Positions 54,406 to 64,000 of a DNA stretch of 64,000 bases are shown here, piece by piece. The stretch is from Anthoceros angustus (Eukaryota; Streptophyta; Anthocerotopsida; Anthocerotales; Anthocerotaceae): positions 2,191,143 through 2,255,142 of the forward strand of contig MU008169.1 of NCBI GenBank assembly GCA_010909165.1, in the 5' to 3' direction. Numbering within the stretch: position 1 is the stretch's first letter; each line of letters begins with the position of its first letter. The translations under genes and the position numbers were made by a program. The notes below the pieces were generated by a model. The model ran no database searches and was not told where the DNA came from. It worked only from the letters and a program-made list of their open reading frames with translations.

Positions 54406-55319
54406 AAATTGTGCTAACATGAAGTCTTGCGATATGCAATCTCGCATCACTTGACCATGGTACACATCTAGCTCCGCATCCAAGACCTCTGCACTTTTGA
54501 CTATGGCGGAGGACCTCCTCTTCCTATAACATGTGCCGCCACACTCCCATTTGGGGGTCGTTGGTTTGCCGCTTGTATTATCATTCGCATATCAATTGCC
54601 TCAATGGTCATTGGTTTGCCATCAAGATCCAAGTGGTTGTTTGGCTTAGTGGTTCGACGAGCTAAAGAAGAGAACCACAATAGTAGGGTTGCAACAAAGT
54701 CGTGGCTCAAGTATCACAAAGTTAGAGACTTCAACTTAAACTGTGAGACAAGATCACAACAAAATCCAAATGTAAAATTGAAGTTCAAAACCGCCCAATC
54801 ATATATCGACAAGCTAGGCACAAGTAACACTAAATATGCACAAGTTCCACTAAGTACTTAAGCATCTAACTGCACACCAAAGTGTGTAGTTACAAACCTT
54901 GGAGGTTAAGTAGGGTGCGTCCTACACTTTATCCGTAAGTCGTGTGTCAACACCTCCGAGCCTCCGAGAACCTCTCCCCTTGGAGCCGCATTGGATGACG
55001 AGCACCGCCACGCCTTGCTTTTTATTGAGCTTGATCAAGTCATCAAGACTCAATTTGCCTTCCTTAGCGCAACGGTTCCATACATATGGTGACCGCCACC
55101 GTGGTCCTTTGCCTTAAGCTTGATCAAGTCATGCTTATTCTTTTATTGAGCTTGATCAAGTCATCAAGACTCAATTTGCCTTCCTTAGCGCAACGGTTCC
55201 ATACATATGGTGACCGCCGCTTTTTATTGAGCTTGATCAAGTCATCAAGACTTAGATGACCACAACGTTGTCTTAGGTCCTCGAGCAACTCATAATTATT
55301 GCTTGGTCGAGGAATTCAT
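54405..55319 (-). pseudogene. ALY/REF-like export adaptor, copy 4 (exon 1 and exon 2)
   Basis: Minus strand. Exon 1 starts at ATG 55,319 (MNSS-like) and carries three SLDDLIKLNKK-type UAP56-binding motifs across frame changes (about 55,265-55,225, 55,180-55,140, 55,055-55,020). An Arg/Gly-rich part follows, then donor AAG|GTTTGTAAC near 54,897. Exon 2 is at about 54,690-54,420, with LDLDGKPMTIEAIDMR and the C-terminal LDAELDVYHG motif. It is a near copy of 58,849-59,826 with more indels. The ALY family links the helicase UAP56 to mRNA for nuclear export. Confidence 0.65.
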
Positions 55320-55472
55320 TATTGCTTGGATGTTTGTGCTCTATAATGTATTTAAAATTGGTCAATATGGATTATTTTTGTGAAAATATATTCAACCGTG
55401 GTGGTTGCTCTCAATATCCTAGGCAAATCAATTGTTAGGAGTTCTCGAGGTGGAACCCTTGCAAGGATGAGC

Positions 55473-55822
55473 AATTTTACCGACCACTTATTGTTTGATA
55501 GATGTTCAATTTTACCGACCACTTATTGTTTGATAGATGTTCAATTTTAGACCACTTATTGTTTGATAGATGTTCAATTTTATAGACCACTTATTGTTTG
55601 ATAGATGTTCAATTTTATAGACCACTTATTGTTTGATAGATGTTCAATTTTACCGACCACTTATTGTTTGATAGATGTTCAATTTTACCGAGCACTTATT
55701 GTTTGATAGATGTTCAATTTTATAGACCACTTATTGTTTGATAGATGTTCAATTTTACCGAGCACTTATTGTTTGATAGATGTTCAATTTTATACACCAC
55801 TTATTGTTTGATAGATGTTCAC
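55473..55822 (+). repeat. 35-bp tandem array, 10 copies
   Basis: The unit, read from ttttaccgaccacttattg, continues tttgatagatgttcaa (35 bases). Variants are accgac, agac, atagac, accgag and atacac at the start of the unit. The array is flanked by cgaggtggaac..aaggatgagcaa on both sides. The array at 59,979-60,328 has the same order of variants. Confidence 0.95.
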
Positions 55823-55859
55823 GAGGTGGAACGAGCGAGGATGAGCAACAACAAACCAC

Positions 55860-56664
55860 TTCTTGTTAGGCTTTCCCGCTACCATGGCTCTTGTGAAAAT
55901 GTCCATCATGTTGAAGACGATTTTGCTCATGATGGTCTTTCTCTTGGCTTGAGGGCCACGCAATGTTTGGAGGTGCTACTACCAAGGACTTGCACGTGGA
56001 CTATGAGTTCCTCCGATGCGAATGTGGTGGCATGGTCATAGTTTTAACCTTATCAATGTTATGAATTGCGTAAACTTACGCCAACTTAAGGCTGGCCTTG
56101 ATGAACTTTGTGACGTGAACTAAGCAATGTCATGCCTAACACTTCAGCCCAAATGTGGTAACATGGTCATAGTTTTAACCTTATCAATGTTATGAATTGC
56201 GTAAACTTACGCCAACTTAAGGCTGGCCTTGATTGCCACGAAACCTTTTATGTTGAAGACGAGTGACGAAAAGACAGAGCACTCTTGCCATGGAGCTTTT
56301 TATGTTGAGGTGCACTTTTGGTCCTAATAGTTGGATCTGATAGATGTTCAATGCGTAGTTCTAAGTGATTTGGTTGTATGTACTGATGTAGCTTGTTGGG
56401 TAGAGGAAGGAAAAAGAGTTGACGGGTATTCTTGCCATGGAACTTTGATGTTGGGATCTACTTTTAAAGTAGTAGGGAGTTCTCATCCGATTATAAATGA
56501 AAATGTTTTTCATTTAAAGGTTTTAAATGGTCGTGATCTCTTTGTTGATTCTAATCATGGAGCTGCCAACATGTGTCTCCGAAAGGGGTTATTCGCCATT
56601 AAAGGGTTTGGGGTTCCTAAAGGCCAAAAACGACCTTCAAAACGGGCCAAAACGCATCATCTTG
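55860..56664 (+). repeat. Block X part with gene-like frame
   Basis: Matches 19,838-20,620. A direct repeat of about 80 bases (aacatggtcatagttttaac..) occurs at 56,030 and 56,160. The frame 56,331-56,699 (122 codons; DLVVCTDVACWVEEGKRVDG, LFVDSNHGAANMCLRKGLFA) is longer than its counterpart at 20,330 and may be a decayed exon. I do not recognise it. Confidence 0.45.
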
Positions 56665-56893
56665 ACCACTTATTGTTTGATAGATGTTCAATTTTATAGA
56701 CCACTTATTGTTTGATAGATGTTCAATTTTACCGAGCACTTATTGTTTGATAGATGTTCACGAGGTGGAACCCTTGCAAGGATGATTTCAAGGATGATTT
56801 CAAGGATGATTTCAAGGATGATTTCAAGGATGATTTCAAGGATGATTTCAAGGATGATTTCAAGGATGATTTCAAGGATGATTTCAAGGATGA
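56665..56893 (+). repeat. 35-bp repeat scrap followed by 12-bp minisatellite
   Basis: Three copies of the 35-bp unit (56,665-56,765), then aaggatgatttc repeated nine times without error (56,778-56,885). It follows the word gcaaggatga and ends in the same aaggatgagcaac word found at the end of the other arrays. Confidence 0.95.
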
Positions 56894-57574
56894 GCAACAA
56901 CAAAACAAAACAAAACCTCAAACAACAAAACAAAACAAAACCTCAAACAACAAAATCCAAATGTCTAAGAAACAAAGTCGGGCTCAAGTATCACAAAGTT
57001 AGAGACTTCAACTTAAACCGTGAGACAAGATCAAACAACAAAATCCAAATGTCTAAGAAACAAAGTCGGGCTCAAGTATCACAAAGTTAGAGACTTCAAC
57101 TTAAGGCTGGCCTTGATTGCCACGAAACCTTTTATGTTGAAGACGAGTGAAAAGAGGAAGGAAATGGGGCAATGCGCCTGAGGTTGGCGCATGCGAGTGT
57201 GTCAAGCCCGCGACGTCGGGCGCATTTGGAGTCCCCAATCTTGCCGGGCATCCAACGATGGAAGTGGTGTATTCGAGACTTAATCTTGCCGGGTGTCCAG
57301 TGAAGTGTTGGAGTGGATGCGCTGACGTCCGGCGTATTTGTATATGTATTATTTCTATCTGATAGAAGAATATGTGCTTTGGCAGGGGCCCGAAAAGTGC
57401 AGGAGAGCTGGAAATTTCCAGCAAGAAGACAGGAGGGGTGGGATTAGGACCCCTACATCTTTTGAATCTTTAGACATTTGGCTTGGGCCCAGCTCCAAGT
57501 GCACACCATACCACTTTCGTTGTCGCATTGCAGGCGAATCAAGAAGAGCATCGGTCAAGGAAGATATTATTGTG
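56894..57574. repeat. Mosaic of U and X scraps, no gene
   Basis: Contains aaaacaaaacctcaaacaac repeats (as at 61,560), two copies of a 65-bp ALY-intron piece (56,960 and 57,045), block X sequence matching 21,080-21,310 and a 60-base piece of family C LTR (gagctggaaatttccagcaa, 57,407-57,455, as at 27,248). Confidence 0.6.
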
Positions 57575-57921
57575 CCAAATGTCTAAGAAACAAAGTCTTG
57601 TAGGATTCCCATAGCGAGTATAGTCTTAGGATTGGTGATGCAGTGAAAGGTTGATCAAACAAGTTTGCACACCAAAATCACAGAAGCCCTAAACACTCTA
57701 AATGTTTGTACACGCGGATTGTGAGAATGACCTTCTTTTAGGAAGGCTCAAAATTGGATAAAATTGAGAATCAAATGCGTTTGTGCACACGTAAACAAGA
57801 CCTAAACTATTCAAAATGGTCTTTTTAGTGCGGATTTTTAGCATGCAATTTGGGGTTTGCGGCGTGTGCAAAAGGTTCTTGGAGAAACCCTTTCTACCCG
57901 ACGCTATTCCGGTAGAAACCC

Positions 57922-58122
57922 ATGGGAGTTAATGATATCGATCCCCTTGCTCCTTCTTGTCTGGTGGTAACACAATATCGGGCGGGGACTCGTGCATTGA
58001 ACTTGAGAATTTATGGTCTTGGTAATGACATTGTTGCACCACTTGTGGCTGCAAAGGAGTTTCTCAATAGGCTAGAGGTCGATGTGGTCGTTGCTCGAGC
58101 CTTGCTTGGAAAGGATCTTTAG
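57922..58122 (+). CDS. Small conserved ORF of block U, copy 2 (66 codons)
   Basis: The same protein as 43,438-43,641, with a one-codon difference near residue 21 and the RIYGLGNDIVAPLVAAKEFL stretch identical. It is followed by cactccatggatgatcgcc and the (TTC)n tract. Function unknown; coding status rests on conservation of the frame in two of three copies. Confidence 0.35.
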   Translation: MGVNDIDPLAPSCLVVTQYRAGTRALNLRIYGLGNDIVAPLVAAKEFLNRLEVDVVVARALLGKDL

Positions 58123-58473
58123 AGACCGCATATTGATTATGACTTTTCACTCCATGGATGATCGCCTCCAGTTATGAAGGCTAGGTCTATGTTACACGAC
58201 TATATATCAATCGATCTTACACCATTGCAATGGAAGATTAAGAAGGAGAAGTTACCTTTGAGGCTCGTCAAGTCAACGGCTTTCTTTCATGGGGATGAAT
58301 TTGTGGTGTTTAGCCCTCGTTCATGCATTTCATTAACATTATTGATTGATTGAAGATTATTTGTCTTGTTTGAATTTTACCTTTGCATTCGTCTAGACCA
58401 TTTTACCGCAATCTATGTAGTTGCCATATTTCAATCCTATGACGAAGATCCGTCCTTAGTGGACTTGAATAAA

Positions 58474-58538
58474 TTTCTTCTTCTTCCTCTTCATCTTCTT
58501 CATCTTCTTCTTGTTGTTCTTGTTGTTGTTCTTCTTCT

Positions 58539-58570
<32 letters not shown>

Positions 58571-58644
58571 TTCCTCCTCTTCTTCTTCTTCTTCTTCTTC
58601 TTCTTCATCTTCTTCTTCTTCTTCTTCATCTTCTTCTTCCTCTT
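58474..58644 (+). repeat. (TTC)n microsatellite, block U
   Basis: Interrupted TTC tract, including TTG interruptions (cttgttgttcttgttgttg) shared with the copy at 62,609. Confidence 0.95.
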
Positions 58645-58848
58645 GCAAGTTATTAATTGTATTTAGAAAACTATGAAACTTCTTCACCTCTAGGTATTGT
58701 ATGTATACATGTTTAGTATAGTGATTATTTTTCACTAGCATAGTAAATAAAAATTATTTATTTAATTATTTATGTATGCTATTCTTTGCAACAACAAAGA
58801 AACATACAACCATATTACATACATATCAGGCCCTTCTTGTTTCCACCT

Positions 58849-59826
58849 TTAAATTTGCATACAGCTAAATTGTGCTAACATGAAGTCTTGCGATATGCAA
58901 TCTCGCATCACTTGACCATGGTACACATCTAGCTCCGCATCCAAGACCTCTGCACTTTTGACTATGGCAGGAGGTCGTTGGCTACCTCCTCTTCCTATAA
59001 CATGTGCCGCCACACTCCCATTTGGGGGTCGTTGGTTTGCCGCTTGTATTATCATTCGCATATCAATTGCCTCAATGGTCATTGGTTTGCCATCAAGATC
59101 CAAGTGGTTGTTTGGCTTAGTGGTTCGACGAGCTCGCGAAGAGAACCACAATAACTGCTAGGGTTGCAACAAAGTCGTGGCTCAAGTATCACAAAGTTAG
59201 AGACTTCAACTTAAACTGAGACAAGATCACAACAAAATCCAAATGTAAAATTGAAGTTCAAAACCGCCCAATCATATATCGACAAGCTAGGCACAAGTAA
59301 CACTAAATATGCACAAGTTCCACTAAGTACTTAAGCATCTAACTGGCACACCAAAGTGTGTAGTTACAAACCTTGGAGGTTAAGTAGGGTGCGATTCGTC
59401 TTGCTACACTATCTCAGAAGTCGTGTGTCAACACCTCCGAGCCCCGCCTCGAGAACCTCTCGCCCTGGCAGCCATATTCCGCATTGGATGACGAGCACCG
59501 CCACGCCTTGCTTTCTTTTTATTGAGCTTGATCAAGTCATCAAGACTCAATTTGCCTTCCTTAGCGGCAACGGTTCCATACATATGGTGACCGCCACCGT
59601 GGTCCTTTGCCTTAAGCTTGATCAAGTCATGCTTATTCTTTTTATTGAGCTTGATCAAGTCATCAAGACTCAATTTGCCTTCCTTAGCAGCAGCGGTTTC
59701 ATGCATGTGGTGACCGCTGCCGTGCTTTTTATTGAGCTTGATCAAGTCATCAAGACTTAGATGACCACAACGTTGTCTTAGGTCCTCGAGCAACTCATAA
59801 TTATTGCTTGGTCGCGAGGAATTCAT
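58849..59826 (-). pseudogene. ALY/REF-like mRNA-export adaptor with three UAP56-binding motifs, copy 5
   Basis: Minus strand, best copy. Exon 1 (59,826-59,372, ATG 59,826) has SLDDLIKLNKK-type UAP56-binding motifs at residues about 23-34, 52-63 and 93-104, plus a half-motif HDLIKLK at 66-72. They are separated by His/Gly-rich linkers (GSGHHMHETAAAKEGK) and followed by an Arg/Gly-rich region. Donor AAG|GTTTGTAAC at 59,371; acceptor TTGCAACCCTAGCAG near 59,158. Exon 2 (about 59,157-58,849) has NNHLDLDGKPMTIEAI, matching the last strand of the ALY RNA-recognition motif, and KSAEVLDAELDVYHG, the family's C-terminal motif. ALY proteins normally have one N-terminal motif and a full RRM; the first half of the RRM is missing here. 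It could be a real divergent gene, a retained fragment or a captured gene. Confidence 0.65.
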
Positions 59827-59978
59827 TATTGCTTGGATGTTTGTGCTCTATAATGTATTTAAAATTGGTCAATATGGATTATTTTGTGAAAATATATTCA
59901 ACCGTGGTGGTTGCTCTCAATATCCTAGGCAAATCAATTGTTAGGAGTTCTCGAGGTGGAACCCTTGCAAGGATGAGC

Positions 59979-60328
59979 AATTTTACCGACCACTTATTGT
60001 TTGATAGATGTTCAATTTTACCGACCACTTATTGTTTGATAGATGTTCAATTTTAGACCACTTATTGTTTGATAGATGTTCAATTTTATAGACCACTTAT
60101 TGTTTGATAGATGTTCAATTTTATAGACCACTTATTGTTTGATAGATGTTCAATTTTACCGACCACTTATTGTTTGATAGATGTTCAATTTTACCGAGCA
60201 CTTATTGTTTGATAGATGTTCAATTTTATAGACCACTTATTGTTTGATAGATGTTCAATTTTACCGAGCACTTATTGTTTGATAGATGTTCAATTTTACC
60301 GACCACTTATTGTTTGATAGATGTTCAC
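59979..60328 (+). repeat. 35-bp tandem array, 10 copies
   Basis: Same unit and same order of the first nine variants as 55,473-55,822. It lies about 150 bases upstream of the ALY-like start codon on the minus strand. Confidence 0.95.
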
Positions 60329-60329
60329 G

Positions 60330-61714
60330 AGGTGGAACGGCGAGGATGAGCAACTTAACAAACCACTTCTTGTTAGGCTTTCCTAAGGTGCAACGCTAAG
60401 GTGGGCAACTCAACCAACCACTTAGATGATGGCTCCTTTATAGATGACCTTGAATACTAGATACTACAGGATATTTGATATTTCCTTTCTAGCATCTTCA
60501 AATTGTTTTTCTTGTGATAGGTACTATAAATGGATATTTGATATTTCCTTTATGGCACGTTCAAGTTGTTTTTCTTGTAATACATACTATTAATGGATAT
60601 ATGATATTTCCTTTCCAAAGATGTTCTAATTGTTTTTCTTGTGGTAGCGATATTATATTTATATTTGGTATTTTCTTTTGTGGTATCTTTGAATTTCTTT
60701 CACGCTGCTCGTATTGGTCCATCTTAGTAACAAAATGGCATGGTTGTGCAACTTAATAATTAAGTCTCCTCACCTTGCCTTCTTAATGTACAACATGTCA
60801 ATTGGAGAACTAAACTACACCAAATGCTGTAGGAATAGAAGTTGATGTGGGAAATAGTTACCACACGTGATTAGACAAAGGCATTTGTTTCGTTCCTTGA
60901 TGAACTTTGTGACGTGAACTAAGCAATGTCATGCCTAACACTTCAGCCCAAATGTGGTAACATGGTCATAGTTTTAACCTTATCAATGTTATGAATTGCG
61001 TACAAACTTACGTCAACTTAAGGCTGGCCTTGATTGCCACGAAACCTTTTATGTTGAAGCTCACGATGGCCTCCCAAACTGCTTCTTACTAAGGGCTGTC
61101 CATGGCATTCAAACCTTCATCAAAAGGAGCCATTCAGATATCTAGTTTCACGAAATCTTTATCAAGGTGCCCAATATTGCAAGGCGCAAGCGGCAATTAG
61201 GAGACCCCAATACTTTAGTGTAGATGAGACCATCCAATTTGTACACTTTACATAAAGAACTACTCATCATATTATGATTTCAAGGATGATTTCAAGGACT
61301 ATCAAACTACGAGAGAAACAAACCTAGACTTGTAGGATAAGAGGTTAGTCGTAGAGACTTTGCGTTGTGGAATAGGGTTTGACCTACTTTGGGCTTTTCT
61401 TGTGAATACATAAGCATTGGGATTCTCATCTTATCTCCATTTTCAAATTTCATGGCCAAACGGAAAAAACATGACTACAATAATATAAATTAAACCACTA
61501 GCACAACAAAGATTAAGGCATAATAAAGAAAAAAAGAATAAAACATAAAACATAAAACAAAACAAAACCTCAAACAACAAAACAATAGAGAGAACCTTGT
61601 GCATCTTTTGAATCTTTAGACATTTGGCTTGGGCTCACTCCAAGTGCACACCATACCACTTTCATGCAAAGCGAATCAAGAAGAGCATCGGTCAAGGAAG
61701 ATATTATTGTGCCA
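60330..61714. other. AT-rich spacer of block U, no gene recognised
   Basis: Contains three related segments of about 75 bases (ggatatttgatatttccttt) at 60,470-60,640, a copy of the direct repeat seen at 56,030, a two-unit version of the 12-bp repeat (61,277-61,300) and an aaaacaaaacctcaaacaac run. Only short frames are present. Confidence 0.55.
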
Positions 61715-62045
61715 AATGTCTAAGAAACAAAGTCTTGTAGGATTCCCATAGCGAGAGTATAGTCTTAGGATTGACCACGAGTGAAAGGTTGATCAAACAA
61801 GTTTGCACACCAAAATCACAAAAGCCCTAACACTCTAAATGTTTGTACACGTGCGGATTGTGAGAATGACCTTCTTTTTAGGAAGGCTCAAAATTGGATA
61901 AAATTGAGAATCATGTTTGTGCACACGTAAACAAGACCTAAACTATTCAAAATGGTCTTTTTAGTGCGGATTTTTAGCATGCAATTTGGGGTTTGCAAGT
62001 GTGCAAAAGGTTCTGGAGAAACCCCTCACGCATCGGTAGAAACCC

Positions 62046-62250
62046 ATGGGAGTTAATGATATCGATCCCCTTGCTCCTTCTTGTCTGGTGGTAACACAAT
62101 ATCGGCGATGCTCGCCGTGCATTGAACTTGAGAATTTATGGTCTTGGTAATGACATTGTTGCACCACTTGTGGCTGCAAAGGAGTTTCTCAATAGGCTAG
62201 AGGTCGATGTGGTCGTTGCTCGAGCCTTGCTTGGAAAGGATGGTAGAGAC
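62046..62250 (+). pseudogene. Small conserved ORF of block U, copy 3 (frameshifted)
   Basis: Starts MGVNDIDPLAPSCLVVTQYR like the other two. It loses the frame at atatcggcgatgctcg (about 62,100) and then carries the same downstream codons. Confidence 0.4.
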
Positions 62251-62608
62251 CGCATTGATTATGACTTTTCACTCCATGGATGATCGCCTCCAGTTATGAA
62301 GGCTAGGTCTATGTTACGGACGACTCGTTATATATCAATCGATCTTACACCATTGCAATGGAAGATTAAGAAGGAGAAGTTACCGCTTTCGAGTCTTGTC
62401 CGCAAGTCAACGGCTTTCTTTCATGGGGATGAATTTGTGGTGTTTAGCCCTCGTTCATGCATTTCATTAACATTATTGATTGATTGAAGATTATTTGTCT
62501 TGTTTGAATTTTACCTTTGCATTCGTCTAGACCATTTTACCGCAATCTATGTAGTTGCCATATTTCAATCCTATGACGAAGATCCGTCCTTAGTGGACTT
62601 GAATAAAT

Positions 62609-62760
62609 TTCTTCTTCTTCTTCATCTTCTTCATCTTCTTCTTGTTGTTCTTGTTGTTGTTCTTCTTCTTCTTCTTCTTCTTCTTCTTCTTCTTCTTCTT
62701 CTTCTTCTTCTTCTTCTTCTTCATCTTCTTCTTCTTCTTCATCTTCTTCTTCTTCCTCTT
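62609..62760 (+). repeat. (TTC)n microsatellite, block U
   Basis: The purest of the four tracts, with an uninterrupted run of about 65 bases near 62,656-62,721. Confidence 0.95.
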
Positions 62761-62959
62761 ACAAGTTATTAATTGTATTTAGAAAACTATGAAACTTCTT
62801 CACCTCTAGGTATTGTATGTATACATGTTTAGTATAGTGATTATTTTTCACTAGCATAGTAAATAAAAATATTTATTTAATTATTTATGTATGCTATTCT
62901 TTGCAACAACAAAGAAACATACAACCATATTACATACATATCAGGCCCTTCTTGTTTCC

Positions 62960-64000
62960 ACCTTTAAATTTGCATACAGCCTAAATTGTGCTAACATGAA
63001 GTCTTGCGATATGCAATCTCGCATCACTTGACCATGGTACACATCTAGCTCCGCATCCAAGACCTCTGCACTTTTGACTATGGCGGAGGTGGCTACCTCT
63101 TCCTATAACATGTGCCGCCACACTCCCATTTGGGGTCGTTGGTTTGCCGCTTGTATTATCATTCGCATCCTACAATGGAGCCAACAAAACAAAACAAAAC
63201 AAAACCTAGACTTGTAGGATAAGAGGTTAGTCGAGAGACTTTGCGTTGTGGAATTTCTATCCTCAAGAGCAGAACTGTGTTTACTCTTCCTCTTCTTCTT
63301 GTTTCCACCTTTAAATTTGCTGTGGCGCGTGTACAAAGAGCTTTTGATGGAAACGGCAGCCCCGGTTTCATCACAACTCAAGCCGCCACACTCCCATTTG
63401 GGGTCGTTGGTTTGCTTGTATTATCATTCGCATATCAATTGCCTCAATGGTCATTGGTTTGCCATCAAGATCCAAGTGGTTGTTTGGCTTAGTGGTTCGG
63501 AGCTTTGGTAGAGAACCACAATCGTTAGGGTTGCAACAAAGTCGTGGCTCAAGTATCACAAAGTTAGAGACTTCAACTTAAACTGTGAGACAAGATCAAA
63601 CAACAAAATCCAAATGTAAAATTGAAGTTCAAAACCGCCCAATCATATATCGACAAGCTAGGCACAAGTAACACTAAATATGCACAAGTTCCACTAAGTA
63701 CTTAAGCATCTAACCGGCACACCAAAGTGTGTAGTTACAAACCTTGGAGGTTAAGTAGGGTGCGACGTCTTGCTATCTCAGAAGTCGTGTCAACACCTCC
63801 GAGCCTCGAGAACCTCTCGCCCTTGGCAACAGCGTCCGCATTGGATGACGAGCACCGCCACGCCTTGCTTTCTTTTTATTGAGCTTGATCAAGTCATCAA
63901 GACTCAATTGCCTTCCTTAGCGCAACGTTCCATACATATGGTGACCGCCACCGTGGCGGGCGTGGTAGAGGAAGGCGGCACGAGTGCCACCGCGATGCCG
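62960..64000 (-). pseudogene. ALY/REF-like export adaptor, copy 6 (runs off window)
   Basis: Minus strand. The 3' end of exon 2 is at about 62,970-63,170 (LDAELDVYHG region). An inserted stretch from 63,170 to 63,385 (ccaacaaaacaaaacaaaac and further block U words) precedes the rest of exon 2 (63,385-63,520, LDLDGKPMTIEAIDMR). The intron is at about 63,525-63,740 and the start of the Arg/Gly-rich exon 1 lies toward 63,970 with one SLDDLIKLNKK-type motif. The last 45 bases diverge from the other copies, so the block may end at about 63,955. Confidence 0.55.

Larger units (their letters stand above)
57575..64000. repeat. Block U in near-tandem, period about 4.1 kb
   Basis: The unit begins at aaatgtctaagaaacaaagt (57,578 and 61,715). 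Its order is small ORF, (TTC)n, ALY-like exons on the minus strand, 35-bp array, AT-rich spacer. The second unit runs off the window end within ALY exon 1. Homologous partial units are at 43,131, 45,645, 51,450 and 54,405. Confidence 0.75.

Noticed and set aside
55473-55822. CRISPR-like array
   Set aside because: Units are contiguous 35-mers without unique spacers, in plant repeat DNA.
56694-57002. Repeat proteins DFKD-type, RMIS-type and LEII-type at the 12-bp array
   Set aside because: All three frames are open only because a 12-bp unit without stops is repeated; no start context or neighbouring exon supports them.

Overview
This window is intergenic, retrotransposon-dominated DNA from a land plant. 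The evidence is Ty3/gypsy-type LTR retrotransposons (order PR-RT-RNase H-INT, zinc-knuckle gag) and intron-containing fragments of an ALY/REF-type mRNA-export adaptor gene. I see no rRNA or tRNA genes, no CRISPR array, no operon structure and no clearly intact host gene. I cannot place the species; a large, repeat-rich genome (fern, lycophyte or gymnosperm type) is only a guess.

Layout. (1) 1-17,888: two tandem copies of a Ty3/gypsy element, family A, in the order LTR end (1-650), internal 1 (651-6,510), one complete LTR of about 4.6 kb (6,511-11,150), internal 2 (11,151-17,796), LTR scrap (17,797-17,888). The LTR itself holds a 200-codon open frame and tandem repeats. (2) 17,889-22,750: AT-rich repeat block X, beginning with part of another LTR. 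(3) 22,751-51,193: a giant Ty3/gypsy element, family C. Two LTRs of about 8.5-8.8 kb (22,751-31,243 and 42,404-51,193) flank a gag-pol interior (31,244-42,403). Each LTR carries a long, unrecognised coding region with its own upstream TATA motif. (4) 51,194-64,000: a mosaic of block X and a second AT-rich block, U. U contains (TTC)n microsatellites, a small conserved plus-strand ORF, minus-strand ALY-like exons with a repeated UAP56-binding motif, and 35-bp tandem arrays. U is in near-tandem with a period of about 4.1 kb at the right end.

Two properties cut across everything. First, repeat copies differ mainly by tiny indels and substitutions at CNG (CAG/CTG/CCG/CGG) and CG sites, so nearly every frame is broken even when the protein is recognisable. 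This looks more like long-read errors at methylated cytosines than ordinary decay. Second, many copies are interrupted by detours into other repeats that enter and leave at 7-14 bp shared words. These may be assembly-path errors or microhomology-mediated template switching. Coordinates of broken genes are therefore approximate, and 'pseudogene' here may mean 'gene with sequence errors'.

Functionally, gag and pol of families A and C would supply capsid and nucleocapsid, protease, reverse transcriptase/RNase H and integrase for element replication. The LTR-borne ORFs have no assigned role. The ALY-like fragments derive from a nuclear RNA-export adaptor.
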